Positions 1-12,221 of a stretch of 64,000 nt of DNA are shown piece after piece. The notes below the pieces were generated by a model. The model was not told the DNA's origin, searched no databases, and worked only from the letters and a program-made list of their open reading frames with translations. A program made the position numbers and the translations under genes. Position 1 is the stretch's first letter. Each line of letters starts with the position of its first letter. The stretch is from Perognathus longimembris pacificus. Taxonomy: Eukaryota; Chordata; Mammalia; Rodentia; Heteromyidae. The stretch is taken from contig NC_063184.1 in assembly GCF_023159225.1 (NCBI RefSeq), forward strand, positions 13,257,528-13,321,527. Reading direction: 5' to 3'.

Positions 1-1019
<1,019 letters not shown>

Positions 1020-1022
1020 CGC

Positions 1023-1086
<64 letters not shown>
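1020..1086. repeat. (GACA)n-(CA)n compound microsatellite
   Basis: Seven GACA units pass directly into about 16 CA units. Confidence 0.97.
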
Positions 1087-1087
<1 letters not shown>

Positions 1088-2029
1088 TAGATACAGATGC
1101 TCCTAAACTTATCACAAGGTTATGATGCCCATGAAGTGCATTTTAAAATATAAAATGGAAAAGTATTCAATACACCTAACCAGCGGAACCTTACAGTTTA
1201 GCAACCCTGTACATTGCCAACTGAGTTATGCTTGTTTTCTTGTGAAAAGATGACCAGCTGAACCATCATAACTGAGTGACCATCTTCGGTACCCATCAAG
1301 GATGATTTCTTCTGGAATAGGCTCACCTGATGATGGAGGCTGAGAACGCCTTGATATAATATGTATTCTGAAAGCAGGAGCTCTAGGAACGACTGTGATG
1401 TAAGCCACGTTGAGTCCCTTGGGCTGAACACCAGAGAAGTCAATGGGGTAACATCCAGTCTAAGGACAGGGGCCTGCAAAGTGAAAGGTGCTGATACAAG
1501 TCCCCGGGTTCTAAGCCCGGGAACCAGAGCTCTGGTGTGCAAGCGCAGCAGCACGATCCAGCCTAGGAAGAGAGAAATCCCAGTCACTCTCTACCTGTTT
1601 GTGTTTGTGTTCCCTCCATTGATTGAATGATACCCAAACCCGCTCACTTAGGGGTGTGGGGGGGGGTGGCTTTGCACAGTGTGCTCACACACTGCTAATC
1701 TTTTCCACAACCAGTTGCATAGACTCACCCAGAAATAATATTTTACCAGATAACTGTAATATGGAGGTCAGATCTGGCCAGGGAAAGAGGGCAGAAGCTG
1801 ACTCCATCTCCACTATCTCCCCAGCCCCCTCTGCTCAGAGGCCTTGGAAGATTCCCTCTCCCTGTAAACAATAGTGCCCCCATGCCCCCTGAATCTGCAC
1901 ACCAATTCTTGGTGGGCTTGCCTGGATTCCTACAGGAAGGGAAATCCCATCCCCCGGTAATGGGAGTCCCTGAACCCCAAGAGACAGGGGCAGCACATAG
2001 CCTATAGGTTACTGAAACTGTCAAGTGCT
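1087..2029. other. Intergenic sequence without recognised features
   Basis: Open frames here (for example minus strand 1198-1587) have no protein-like composition that I recognise. A short G-run at 1661-1668 is the only simple-sequence feature. Confidence 0.3.
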
Positions 2030-2340
2030 TGGGACTGGGAACTTCCTGTGACACTGCCCCCTGACCTGACCCTATTTAGGGGCAGGCCAGCTCAGGTGCC
2101 GTTACACCATGCCACATGTTTTGAGTCTTGTGGTCTGTCATCCCCATGGCGTCCCAATTCAGCTCTCCATTGGAGCTGAATTGGTTTGTTGGAATCCTCC
2201 GGAAGTAAGTCTCTGTGCCACTGTCCTGTTCAGTATTATATGTTTTTCTGAAACCTGGGACCGGTCCATCCAGAACTTCCCCAATAAATTCATCTTTTTA
2301 CTTGAGACTGTCTCTGAGTGGTGGACTCAATAACCAGGCC
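2030..2340 (+). mobile_element. Possible solo LTR or LTR fragment
   Basis: The stretch ends in an AATAAA signal (2282-2287, CCCCAATAAATTC) followed by a T-rich then CTGAGTGGTGG segment, resembling the R-U5 end of an endogenous retrovirus LTR. No matching second LTR, primer-binding site or coding region was seen, so family and boundaries stay open. Confidence 0.3.
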
Positions 2341-2507
2341 TCCCTGAAGCCACTCAAGCTGACACATGAAATTAATGAGATAATCAAATGATCAGCCACT
2401 CTGGTTTGCTTGAGATCAAGGAATCTCCCAGATTGTGGAACCTCTAGAGCTAAAACCAGGAAAGATCTGAGCAGACCACAGGAGCCAGCCACACTACTAT
2501 TCTCTTA

Positions 2508-2533
2508 TTCTCTCTCTTTCTCTCCCTCTCTTC

Positions 2534-2593
<60 letters not shown>

Positions 2594-2594
2594 A
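2508..2594. repeat. (CT)n-(CA)n microsatellite
   Basis: CT-rich run of about 65 bases followed by about 10 CA units. Confidence 0.95.
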
Positions 2595-2714
2595 GCCAAT
2601 TTTCAATCTCTCTGGTTTAAAGAAAATCTACTTTTCTTTAGGAATTACATGCATTGAGGCTTGAATATGAGGGCCATTTGTGTGAAAAACATATCTCTAA
2701 ATAGTAGTCTTCAC

Positions 2715-2890
2715 CAGATACTATATTGGCAATGAACTATACAACTTGGGAGTGAAGTCAGGGGGAGGAAAAACTGGGAGAGATTGAGGGAAGGGGTGAC
2801 ATTGTTCAAAAGGAAATGTACTCATTACCTGACTTATGTAACTCTAACCCCTCTATATACCACCTCTACAATAAAACTTTAAAAATCTAA
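2715..2890 (+). mobile_element. L1 3' end (3' UTR), sense
   Basis: Shares ATACAACTTGG, the purine tract, GTGACATTGTTCAAAAG and a terminal ACAATAAAA with the L1 end at 56250-56440 in this window. Confidence 0.75.
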
Positions 2891-3364
2891 AGAGACTAAA
2901 CTAGTAGTCTTATGCTCAGTAAGGTGAGATGATTATAGGATGAGAATGTATCAGGAAGAGGATTTGTCCATGCCAGTTAGAGTTTATAAACTATAAATTC
3001 ATTGGGAAAAATAGTTGAGGAGCTGTATGCATTGTTTCAATTGTTTATCTTTTTTACCACCAATACCCTTGCTCTATAGGCCTGCAAAGTTTAATGTAAC
3101 ATCCACTGGAAGAGGCATCTTGGCATAGGCAAAGACTGATTCCAGTTGGCAAAGACTTCAGCAAGTGTGGAAAGTAGTTTGGAAATGAATAGTTGTTTAA
3201 AAAAACACCACAACAACGTTAAGTGTGACAAAAAGAAAAAAGAAAGTATACTGCAAAAAAGAAAAGAAAAAAGTAAGTGTGAAGGAAGGTAACTTCTGTG
3301 TTAGTTAGCTTGCCATTGGTATCACAAAATACTTGAGATCATCAGGTTAAAAAGAGAAAAGGTT

Positions 3365-3500
3365 AAGGGGGAACACACCTGTGATTTTAGCATTTTGGAG
3401 GCAGAGACAGGAAGATTGGACGCTGAAGGCCAGCCTGGATACACAAACATACCCTATCCCTTCAAAGAAAAAAGAAAAAAGGAAATAAAAAGAAAGAGAA
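3365..3500 (+). mobile_element. B1 SINE (monomer)
   Basis: CACACCTGTGATTTTAGCA, GGAGGCAGAGACAGG and AAGGCCAGCCTGGATACAC follow the 7SL-derived B1 order. An A-rich tail follows. There is no right arm, so it differs from the dimeric B1-Geo copies. Confidence 0.8.
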
Positions 3501-3520
3501 AGGAAAATAAGAAAAAGACA

Positions 3521-4739
3521 GCTTTGGTTTATTTTAGCCCACAATTTTGGAGGTTTTGGTTTGTGGTTGGTTAACCCATTGTTTTGATGAGATGATAATT
3601 GTGATGGAAATATATGGAAGAAGAAGATAGCCAGGACACAAAAGATGAAAGAAAATAATCAGCATCCCTTTTAAGCACGCCCCTCCAATGATCTCATTTC
3701 CTCCCACAAGACTTTGCCTCTTAAAGGATCCATCATCTTTCACTTGCACCCTGGGGTGGGGATCAAGCCTTTCACACATAGGCCTTGGAGGTGGGGAGAC
3801 TTATTCAAATTTACAAAACCAGTTTTGATTGAGTTGCCTGGCCCATCACCATCACAGGCCAAAGGAGTTGCTGGGTTGCCTTTTTAAGGACATTGTACAT
3901 TGAAGAAGCTGGGGGGCCAGATTACAACCAGTTCTGCACTGGGAAGAAGGAGACTGACTGGGTCATGAACATTTACCTCGTAGTCTCTGTGATGGACGCT
4001 TCAGAGGGTCTCCGTGGAAACGTGACGTGTTTCTCAGAGTTGATGCATGTGTAATAATGAGACATGAAGAGTCCTGTGCTTTCACTACAGCACAGCGGGA
4101 ATGCAGGGGTTCCTTGTAATGCTTCCTAGGGGGGAGTTAACTCAGCCTGGAGCCACCTTAGCATTATCCTGCAGAGAAGGCTGCTTGCATGGTGGGAGAA
4201 CCCCAATAAAGAGATTTTGGGGCGACTGCCAAAAATCTAGAGGATTCGATTTAGGGATATTAATGACCAGCCAAAGGAAAAGGTCTTTCATTTAACAAAG
4301 GTAAACTGAGAAAACTCTGCTAGAGAAAGCGCTATCTTTAATCAACTGTCAAGCGCAGAGTGCTCCAATGCCAGACCACAACTATACTGGCCATAAAAGT
4401 GATTATTGTGGGTTTCCCACAATGCCTTGTTCTCCCAAAAGAGTCTTGGAAGAGCCAGAGATGCAGACAAAGATGCTGGGAGAGAAGAGGTAATGGTAGG
4501 AGGGAGAGGAAAAGCTGGGTGTCCACATTCCTTTTACCATCTAATACCTAAAGTCTAAAGGTTTTTCATGACAGCGGAGATGAAAATTTCTGTACAGACA
4601 TTTCCATGATTGATTTTTGTCCTGGATATTTTATCTACTCAAACATAACTTCTTGGGGCAGAGAGTAATCATCATGAAAATTACAGAAAACTTGTAGGAT
4701 TGGTTGAACTTATCCAAGGATGAGAAGAAATACACTCTG
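3521..4739. other. Intergenic sequence without recognised features
   Basis: Mostly unique-looking DNA. Nothing supports a gene. Confidence 0.3.
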
Positions 4740-4994
4740 GCAGGCCAGGCCCTACTGGCTCCCACCTACAATCCTAACTACTCAGAAGGCTGAGATCTGA
4801 GAATTGTGGTTTGAAGCCAGCCTGGGCAGGCAAGTAGGTGAGACTCTTATCTACAATAAACCACACAGAAAAAGCTGAACTTGGTGGTGTGGTTCAAGTA
4901 GTAGAACATTAGAGTTGAGCAAAAGAAGCTCAGGGACAGCGCCCAGACCCTGGTTCAAACCCCAGGACTGGAAAAGAAAGAAAGAAAGAAAGAA
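4740..4994 (+). mobile_element. B1-Geo dimeric SINE
   Basis: B1 arm (GAGGCTGAGATCTGAG type, here AAGGCTGAGATCTGAG; GCCAGCCTGGGCAGG) joined to a Geo arm (TGGTTCAAGTAGTAGAAC, GGGACAGCGCCCAG). Ends in a (GAAA)n tail. Confidence 0.9.
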
Positions 4995-5026
4995 AATACA
5001 TTCTTAGATTGAGTTTAAAGGGTGCA

Positions 5027-5027
<1 letters not shown>

Positions 5028-5062
<35 letters not shown>

Positions 5063-5102
5063 TAAGTGTGTGTGTGTGTGTGAGAGAGACAGAGACAGAG
5101 AG
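5028..5102. repeat. (TG)n microsatellite with GAGA tail
   Basis: Two TG runs interrupted by CGCGTAAG, then GAGAGACAGAGACAGAG. Confidence 0.95.
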
Positions 5103-6324
5103 GTGGGGGATGAGCTCAGTGTTTCATAGCAGCTAGCATTTGCAAAGTTCTGGCACTGTTACATTACATGTGATAATTCATTTTGTGTTCACAGAAATTC
5201 CACGGACGAGGTGTTGTTGCTGCCCACCTTACAGGTGAGGAGGCTGAAAGCCAGCGAGGCTATGCAGTCAGCCAACATCACAGGAGCAGTAAGAGAAGTG
5301 AGGCGAGGAAGCCAAAGATTGAGGTTCAGGAGTTCACACCTTACTTTCTTTACTTCTAAAAGATGCTACAGGCATCATCATGAGACTCTTTCTCATCAGG
5401 AGCCAGCAGGTGGGAACAAGGGCCTGCAAAGCAGCATGTGTCTAAAGGCTGCCAAGTAGCAGCAACCTTGGGAGCCCCGCTGAACGCAGGTGCAGGGCTG
5501 GCTGGAATGCTGCAGGTTTTCAGCCACAGAAAACTCGGAGACCTTGGATGCTGGGCAAATACTTCTGAGCAAATGAAAGCCTTCTTGGAGATGGTTTTTT
5601 TTATCATCTTTCCAAGAATTATTTCACCTGTCTTTTCTTCCTTTTACATTATGTTACTTCTGCCCAAGCTCCTGTTATCTGGGCCTCTTTCTCTTCTCTC
5701 AAGGTGCTAGTATGAAAAGTCATTGTTTAATTCTTGCCCCCTTTTAACTCTGAGATAACACCACATCCAAAATAGATGCTTTTCTGATGAAGTGGCCACT
5801 CCATACAGAACACTCACTTTTATATCTCGGAGAGTAGACATCACACACAGTCCAGAATGTTCCCCACGCCTGATTATTTATTCTGATACAGACTTGATGC
5901 TCATTGTAAGTTAGACATAATGGAGAATTCACTCACAGAAAAAAGTAAGTACATGTGTTAAGGCAGAGTTAAAAACTTTCCAACCTTGAAAGTCAGAGAA
6001 GGCAAAGTCAGTTTCCATGAACTCTATTACCTTCTCACACTTTTTATATTAGTACAATCAAGGGGAAATTATTTTATTACATCAGGCAAAATTTAATGTA
6101 AAAGTAAGGAAAGTGAGTGGAGGAAGTGCGGAGCAGGAAATAGAGAAACTTGGTGTTTGTTTTTTTTTTTCTCCGCTTTGGTGGGGGAATCCCCACTCCT
6201 GCCAGGAAAGGGGGGGTGGAGAGAGGAGGAAGCATTCACAGGAAGGGGAGATGGCGGCCTCTGGGCAGGGCCTATCTTGCTCATCACCTTCCAAGGTGGG
6301 GGGGGTGAGTTTTCAAAGAGTAAA
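5103..6324. other. Intergenic sequence without recognised features
   Basis: Several short open frames on both strands lack any recognisable protein. A purine-rich stretch lies at 6180-6310. Confidence 0.3.
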
Positions 6325-6338
6325 AGTTGCATAGGTTT

Positions 6339-6537
6339 CTTTTTGGCCAGTCCTGGGCCTTGGACTCAGGGCCTGAGCACTGTCCCTGGCTTCCTTTTGC
6401 TCAAGGCTAGCACTCTGCCACTTGAACCACAGCGCCACTTCTGGCCATTTTCTGTATATGTGGTGCTGGGGAATTGAACCCAGGGCCTCATGTATACGAG
6501 GCAAGCACTCTTGCCACTAGGCCATATCCCCAGCCCT
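6339..6537 (-). mobile_element. IDL-Geo SINE, full length, with target-site duplication
   Basis: Both arms are present in reverse orientation. The 14-bp direct repeat AGTTGCATAGGTTT flanks it exactly (6325-6338 and 6538-6551), marking a recent, L1-type insertion. Confidence 0.95.
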
Positions 6538-6585
6538 AGTTGCATAGGTTTGATAAAAGAAGTTGTTGTTGTTTTTTAAATTTCT

Positions 6586-6918
6586 CCTTAGCCGTGTGTG
6601 GTGGCTCATGCCTGTTATCCTAGCTACTCAGAGGCTGAGATCTGGAGGATTGCAGTTCAAGTCAAACCTGAGCAAAAATCAATCAATCAAAATAAAGCAC
6701 AAGACCTCATTTGATTCAATAAAATCTGGGTGTGGAGGTGTTTGCCTGTCATTCCAGCTATGTGGGAAGTCTAACTAAGAGGACTGTGACCCAGCCCGAC
6801 TTGGGGGTGGGGGAAAGCAGGACTCTGTCTCAAAAGCAAGCAGAGTAAAAAGGGGATGGGCAGAGCACCTACGGAGCAAGCATAAGGCCCTGAGTTCAAG
6901 GCCCAGTCCTACAGAATT
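6586..6918 (+). mobile_element. B1-type tandem SINE
   Basis: Two B1-like arms in tandem: TGGTGGCTCATGCCTG at about 6599 and GGAGGTGTTTGCCTGTCATT at about 6734. The second ends CAGGACTCTGTCTCAAAAGC, followed by an ID-like tail with CCCTGAGTTCAAGGCCC. Confidence 0.6.
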
Positions 6919-7267
6919 TTTTGCCTTCCTAGTTTAATTTTAAATTTTATCACATAGATACATGCATACCTAGCTATGTATGTATAGTTAAAATATAAGT
7001 GTTTGAACTTGATATAACTATATAAATCTTGATCTAAACTGAGGGCAAAGAGTTGGTTGAGCATAGGGTAAAGCAGCAGTTTGTGGCAGATAAGTTCCCT
7101 GGGCGTCTAGCGCAGAGTGGAATCATGGCCTTGTGAGGACTGTCCTCAGGGGGTGTCTTGAAGTTTTCATCCAATCAGCAGTTCCGCTCTGACCTCTCAC
7201 ATTGCTCACTTCACTTGCTACCCATCACCTCATGTGCCTGAGGTTGCATGTTATAGATGATGTATGT

Positions 7268-7291
7268 CATATGTGATATATATCACATATG
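7268..7291. repeat. Perfect 24-bp palindrome
   Basis: The half CATATGTGATAT is followed at once by its exact reverse complement. It sits in an AT/GT-rich stretch. Confidence 0.9.
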
Positions 7292-7532
7292 TGACCTGGG
7301 TGTATGTGTGTATATAATGTTTGGATGTATGCTAGACCAGTAGAAATGGCTGGGAAATAGGCATATAGACTCTCCAGGTAAGAGGATTACCTTTGAGCCC
7401 CTTGTGCTTTATGCTTTGTTACTCGTATGTGTTTTCCTTCCCCTACCAGCCACCTGTTCATCCTTGTGCTTCCTCCTCCTCATGCACCACCATGCCTGCC
7501 TTATGTTTGAGATAGAATTTTGCTAACTTTTC

Positions 7533-7753
7533 TTTTTTTCTTTCTTTTTTTTTTTTTTTTTTTGGCCAGTCCTGGGCCTTGGACTCAGGGCCTGAGCACC
7601 TTCCCTGGCTTCTTCCCGCTCAAGACTAGCACTCTGCCACCTGAGCCATGGCGCCCCTTCTGGCTGTTTTCCATATATGTGGTGCTGGGGAATCGAACCG
7701 AGAGCTTCATGTGTAGGAGGCAAGCGCTCTTGCCACTAGGCCATATTCCCAGC
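7533..7753 (-). mobile_element. IDL-Geo SINE with target-site duplication
   Basis: Reverse copy starting with a long T run (its poly(A) tail). The 15-bp repeat TTTGCTAACTTTTCT flanks it at 7518-7532 and 7754-7768. Confidence 0.95.
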
Positions 7754-8245
7754 TTTGCTAACTTTTCTGCTCAAGCTGCTATCAAATCTCAACCCTCCAG
7801 TCTCCAGTCTTCCCACTTTGCGGAGATCACAGGCATGTAAGATTTATTTAATTTTTAGGTAATATGTGGGGTAATTAAACAGAATTATATTATTGTGAGA
7901 TCTAATGAATAGCCATTGTACACTTAAACAATGTACGATGATTTTAGTTCTTTTTCTTACAATGTTATTTTATGAAAATATATTTGTTCATTTTTATGTT
8001 TATCCTCAGTTCTTTCTACATGCACTGTTAAATCTCTCATGTAGCAGTTTTTTAAATGATCAAATACATCAGAATGTCATTTCTTCATAGTGTGAATTTG
8101 AGCAGGTTTGCAGGAACAAACAAAAGACTAGTCCAAACAAAAGAACAAGAAGACAAAAGACTAGTCAGTTTTAGGATTTTTATTCCACTGAATGATGAAT
8201 GTGTATTTGTCTATTGTTTAAAGTATATTTTTCTTTCTTGTGTTG

Positions 8246-8246
<1 letters not shown>

Positions 8247-8310
<64 letters not shown>
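8247..8310. repeat. (TG)n microsatellite
   Basis: About 30 uninterrupted TG units, directly beside a reverse SINE. Confidence 0.97.
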
Positions 8311-8313
<3 letters not shown>

Positions 8314-8322
8314 ATGCATGCT

Positions 8323-8562
8323 CCAATCCTGGGGCTTGAACTCAGGGCCTTGGCACTGTCTCTGAGCTTTTGTGCTCAAGGCTAGTATTCTACCACTTGA
8401 GCCACAACTTCCCATCTGGCTTTTTGGTGTTTTCATTGGAGTTATGAGTCTCACAGTCTTTCCTGCGCAGGCTGACTTTGGGTTGGCTTTGAACCAGGAT
8501 CCTCAGATCTCAGTCCCCTGAGTAGCAAGGGTTATAGGCATGAGCCACAAGCACCCTGCTAG
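8323..8562 (-). mobile_element. B1-Geo dimeric SINE
   Basis: Reverse copy: CTTGAACTCAGGGCC and CACTTGAGCCACA (Geo arm), then ATTGGAGTTATGAGTCTC and AGTAGCAAGGGTTATAGGCA (B1 arm). Confidence 0.9.
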
Positions 8563-8671
8563 ATTGCTTTTTCTATAATTTTTAGAAACAGAGTAAAAAT
8601 TTTAGACTTGGATTTTATATACTTAGATTTATTTATTTATATTTCTCTCTTTATTCTATTTGCATGCATGT

Positions 8672-9052
8672 ACCAGGGCTTGAACACAACACTTGCTCAG
8701 CTGTTGCTCTATACTTTCAGCCCAACTCTTTGCTAGTTGTTGCAGACTTTTCTCTTCAGGCTGGCTTTGAACCTTGATTCTTCAAGATTTCAGCCTCCTG
8801 GGCTGGGGATATGGCCTAGTGGCAAGAGTGCCTGCCTCGGATACACGAGGCCCTAGGTTCGATTCCCCAGCACCACATATACAGAAAACGGCCAGAAGCG
8901 GCGCTGTGGCTCAAGTGGCAGAGTGCTAGCCTTGAGCGGGAAGAAGCCAGGGACAGTGCTCAGGCCCTGAATCCAAGGCCCAGGAGTGGCAAAAAAAAAA
9001 AAAAGATTTCAGCCTCCTGAGTAGTTAGGTTTACAGGTGCGAGCTCCCAGGA
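8672..9052 (-). mobile_element. B1-Geo SINE split by a younger SINE
   Basis: The left piece ends GATTTCAGCCTCCTG and the right piece resumes with the same bases and GAGTAGTTAGGTTTACAGG, so one older reverse SINE is interrupted at 8801-9002. Confidence 0.75.
8801..9002 (+). mobile_element. IDL-Geo SINE, best full-length copy
   Basis: The left arm has a pol III A box TGGCCTAGTGG (8812-8822) and a perfect B box GGTTCGATTCC (8856-8866). The Geo arm begins after ACATATACAGAAAACGG and contains TGGCTCAAGTGG (8907-8918). An A tail follows. The 17-bp target duplication AAGATTTCAGCCTCCTG flanks it (8784-8800 and 9003-9019). The intact boxes make it the best reference copy in the window; whether it is transcribed cannot be seen. 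Confidence 0.95.
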
Positions 9053-9116
9053 CTCATTTTAAATAGATGTTTTCAACTGATATTTTTTCCATGCTTATTT
9101 AGCAATATTATTATTT

Positions 9117-9194
9117 TCTTATGGCACTGGGATTTGGAGCCAGGGCCTCATGCTTGTCAATCATGTGCTCTATTATTTGAACCACACCCTCAAC
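9117..9194 (-). mobile_element. Old ID-like SINE fragment
   Basis: On the minus strand: GTGTGGTTCAAATAATAGAGC followed by GAGGCCCTGGCTCCAAATCCC, a decayed ID layout. Confidence 0.4.
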
Positions 9195-9202
9195 TTATCA
9201 GT

Positions 9203-10604
9203 TTTGGATCTACCAATAATGGCAACTTCTCGTGATTCAAATGAACACCAACTATCCAGCACTCTGCTAGGCACTGAGTCATGTATTCTTACCCCAGTAC
9301 CTCATTTTACAAAGGAGAAAGGAAAATAAAAGCTGTCTTGTAAAATCCACTAATCAAGCTATAACAGCAACAATAAAGAATAACGCATTTCTAAAAGCTG
9401 AACAGCAATATGATTGTTCGTATATGCACTGGAGTTCACTTCCTATGGATTTGTGGTTCCAAAGGCACTGTTTGTTCTGTTAAGTTTGCTGTTCTAAATT
9501 TGAACATTTTGATGAAGTCCTATGAAATAGGTACTTTAAAAAAATGTATGGGGGATAACCTTTCCTAAAGCATAAACAAATAAAGGTATTATAACAGGAG
9601 AAAGTTTGAAAGCATGCCTATTTATTTCCATGTTAAAGTAAAGAAACCTTTAGCCTCTTGGGGGTAAATATGTGTTCATTACTTAATTAACTTCTGGCTA
9701 GCAAGTCTTCAGGAGGATAAAAAAAATAGTCTGTGCATTAAATACGTTTGCTGGAAAGTAGAGGGCTGAAACAAAAGCAACATCTAAGTTTTTGCTCTGA
9801 AAGCAGAAAATCGAATACAGTAGTAATGACTTCAGCATGCTACTTTTCCCAGAAATGATCAATAAAGAAGAAAAGTCAAGCTCTCCTTTGAGTGGTAGGG
9901 TTCCATAAAGAATAAGAACTACATGCTTTGGGAACACCAATTGAGAAGAGAATGTCCAAATGGGAGTGTGTAAGGAGGAATGGAAAAACACAAAACTGTT
10001 CCATTAAAAAGGTGTTTAAGGAGCTTATTGCCCCTCAGCGTGCATGCATGTAAAGTCCATTAGCATTAATGACCGCAGCCTGGGACTCAGAGAATAGAAA
10101 GACTTGTGTCTGTGTGCTTAAATGAAGTCTAGGAAAAGTCAATTAAAAAAAAAAACAACACACCACAAAAAGCAGTTTTGAGGTCTAATAGACTTACAGG
10201 TATCTGCAGAAAAAGAGGCATTTAATTTTAATTAATGGCAGAATATGTGTTTCTCTTTCTAACGACAAAAAAATCATTAAAATGGCGAAAGCAAAATAAC
10301 TTGAAATAAGCCCAAGCTTAGTTCTCAAAATCATGGCTCAAAGTTATTCCTTATACTCCAGATGGTAAACTTGACCTCTTGTGCAAGGTTTATACTTTGC
10401 ATTCAAATTGGAATATTGACTTAAGGAAGGAATTCAAATCCATTGCCCAATTTTCCTAGCTTAGAGACAGATAGACAGACAGACAAATATCTACACATGC
10501 ATAAACACAACATATATGTATACACAGATATACAGTTATTGAATAGACATGAAACCCTAGCCTTTGGTCATTTACAAAAGGAAGCATAACCTATCTACAT
10601 TTTT
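9203..10604. other. Intergenic sequence without recognised features
   Basis: AT-rich, without a supportable gene. The minus-strand frame at 9698-9991 has no recognised homology. Confidence 0.3.
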
Positions 10605-10680
10605 TATTCAGTGCCAGAGATCCAACCCATAGCTTTGTGAATTCTAGGCAAGCACTCTGCCACTGAGGTAGATTTTTTTC
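10605..10680 (-). mobile_element. ID SINE (monomer)
   Basis: The minus strand reads CCTCAGTGGCAGAGTGCTTG, CCTAGAATTC and GGGTTGGATCTCTGGCACTG, the ID pattern with a short A-rich end and no Geo arm. Confidence 0.7.
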
Positions 10681-10991
10681 CCCTCCAAAATACACAATGA
10701 TGCACAGAGCAGGTATACAGATGGCTAAACTGTTTCTGGAAGAATAATTTGAGATTGCTTTGCTACAGTTAATACAGAGTTTCAAGAGAACAATGAAGTT
10801 CTTTATCCAAGAGATAGTAAGATGTAATGGCTTTCTTTATAAAGTTGAAGTTTACAAATAAAACTTTCCAAGTATTACTTATTTCTCATAAGTCATAAAT
10901 TACTTGAAAGCAGACATATCATAGTCTTCAACTTCCTTTCCTTACCTTTCCTCATTCACTAAATAAGTGACCAAAAAATTCAAGCACACAA

Positions 10992-11215
10992 TGACAGGCA
11001 CTTATGGCTCACGCCTATGATCTTAGCTACTCTGGAGGCTGAGATCTGAGGATCAAGGTTTGAAGCCAGCTTGGGCAGAAAAGTCCATGAGACTCTTATC
11101 TCCAATTAAGCATGGAAGTCGAGCTCTGGCTCAAGTGGTAAAGCATCAGCCTTGAATGAAAAAGCCAAGTGAGTGTGAGGCCCTGAGTTCAAGCTCCAAT
11201 GCCAGCACCAAAAAT
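10992..11215 (+). mobile_element. B1-Geo dimeric SINE
   Basis: TTATGGCTCACGCCTATGAT, GAGGCTGAGATCTGAGGATC and Geo-arm CTGGCTCAAGTGGTAAAGC are all present. Confidence 0.9.
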
Positions 11216-11836
11216 ATACATATGCACATACATATATAAGTAAAAATATGAAATGAGGAGTCTTTGGGGAAAAAATCTTACATAATTTGCTTCCCTTGAA
11301 GTGCTTCATGGATGCTGTACTTTTGGGGGAAAAATAAGTTGAATTTACTCCGGAGACAGAGATGCTTCCTAGGGGGATTGAATACCTAAGAATTTATGTG
11401 ATCTCTTTCCTGCTCAAAGGAACTCCATTTAGGGAGAAGAATGTGAGTGAATTCTCTTTTGGCTAAATTGAATGAGAAGCAGATCTTCCAAGGACTTGCA
11501 TTAAGCTTTCATCTTTGAGCTTTCATGCTCCTGATAGGAGGGCTCTGCATTCGTTCTTCTTTTTTTTTTTTTTTTTGTAAGAGAGTAAGCCTCTCATATT
11601 GCTGTCTTATTTCCATGCACTGCATTTTATTCCTGTCATTTTGAATGGTGTTGCTCATACCTTCATGCCAATCTCCCCCCTCCTCCCCATTTTCAAACTG
11701 TACTGTGATTTATACAGGGGAAAACGTGGTATGATTAAACACCAATGTTATTTCTCATCATTTAGATTGACAAGACCCCAAATGCAATGCTTACCGATGT
11801 TTGAACCCTATATGATCTTGTCCCATTCAGATTGCT
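11216..11836. other. Intergenic sequence; T run at 11560-11577
   Basis: No gene seen. The long frame starting at 11599 continues through a CA microsatellite and is not a credible protein. Confidence 0.3.
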
Positions 11837-11837
11837 A

Positions 11838-11886
<49 letters not shown>
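11838..11886. repeat. (CA)n microsatellite
   Basis: About 24 CA units. Confidence 0.97.
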
Positions 11887-11887
<1 letters not shown>

Positions 11888-12221
11888 GCCACAGAAATTT
11901 AAACCACAGACATTTATCTCTTAGTTACAGGAATGGGGAATCCATGGTCAAATATTGGCAGATTCAGAGTTTAGTGAAGGCCCCCTGCTTCCTGGTTCAT
12001 TGCTGGCCATCTTCTCTGTGTGTCCTCCCAGGTGGAAGGGGCAAGGGAGCCCCTTGGAGAATAGAGCTTCACCTCCTGTGTAGCTGGGATTACAGGCAGT
12101 CACTACCATACCCATCCTCACAAGATCTCTTACAAGGGCCTTCCTCCCATTGACCTAATGGTCTCCTCAATCCTCCATTCTCCAATTATCATCACACTGA
12201 GGGCTAGGAATTCATCACACA

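Noticed and set aside
8801..8880. tRNA gene in the SINE left arm
   Set aside because: A and B boxes are present, but the cloverleaf is degraded and fused to the Geo arm and A tail; it is a SINE.
11599..12153. 184-codon frame
   Set aside because: Runs through a CA microsatellite (a TH-repeat stretch) and unrelated flanks; no protein family.
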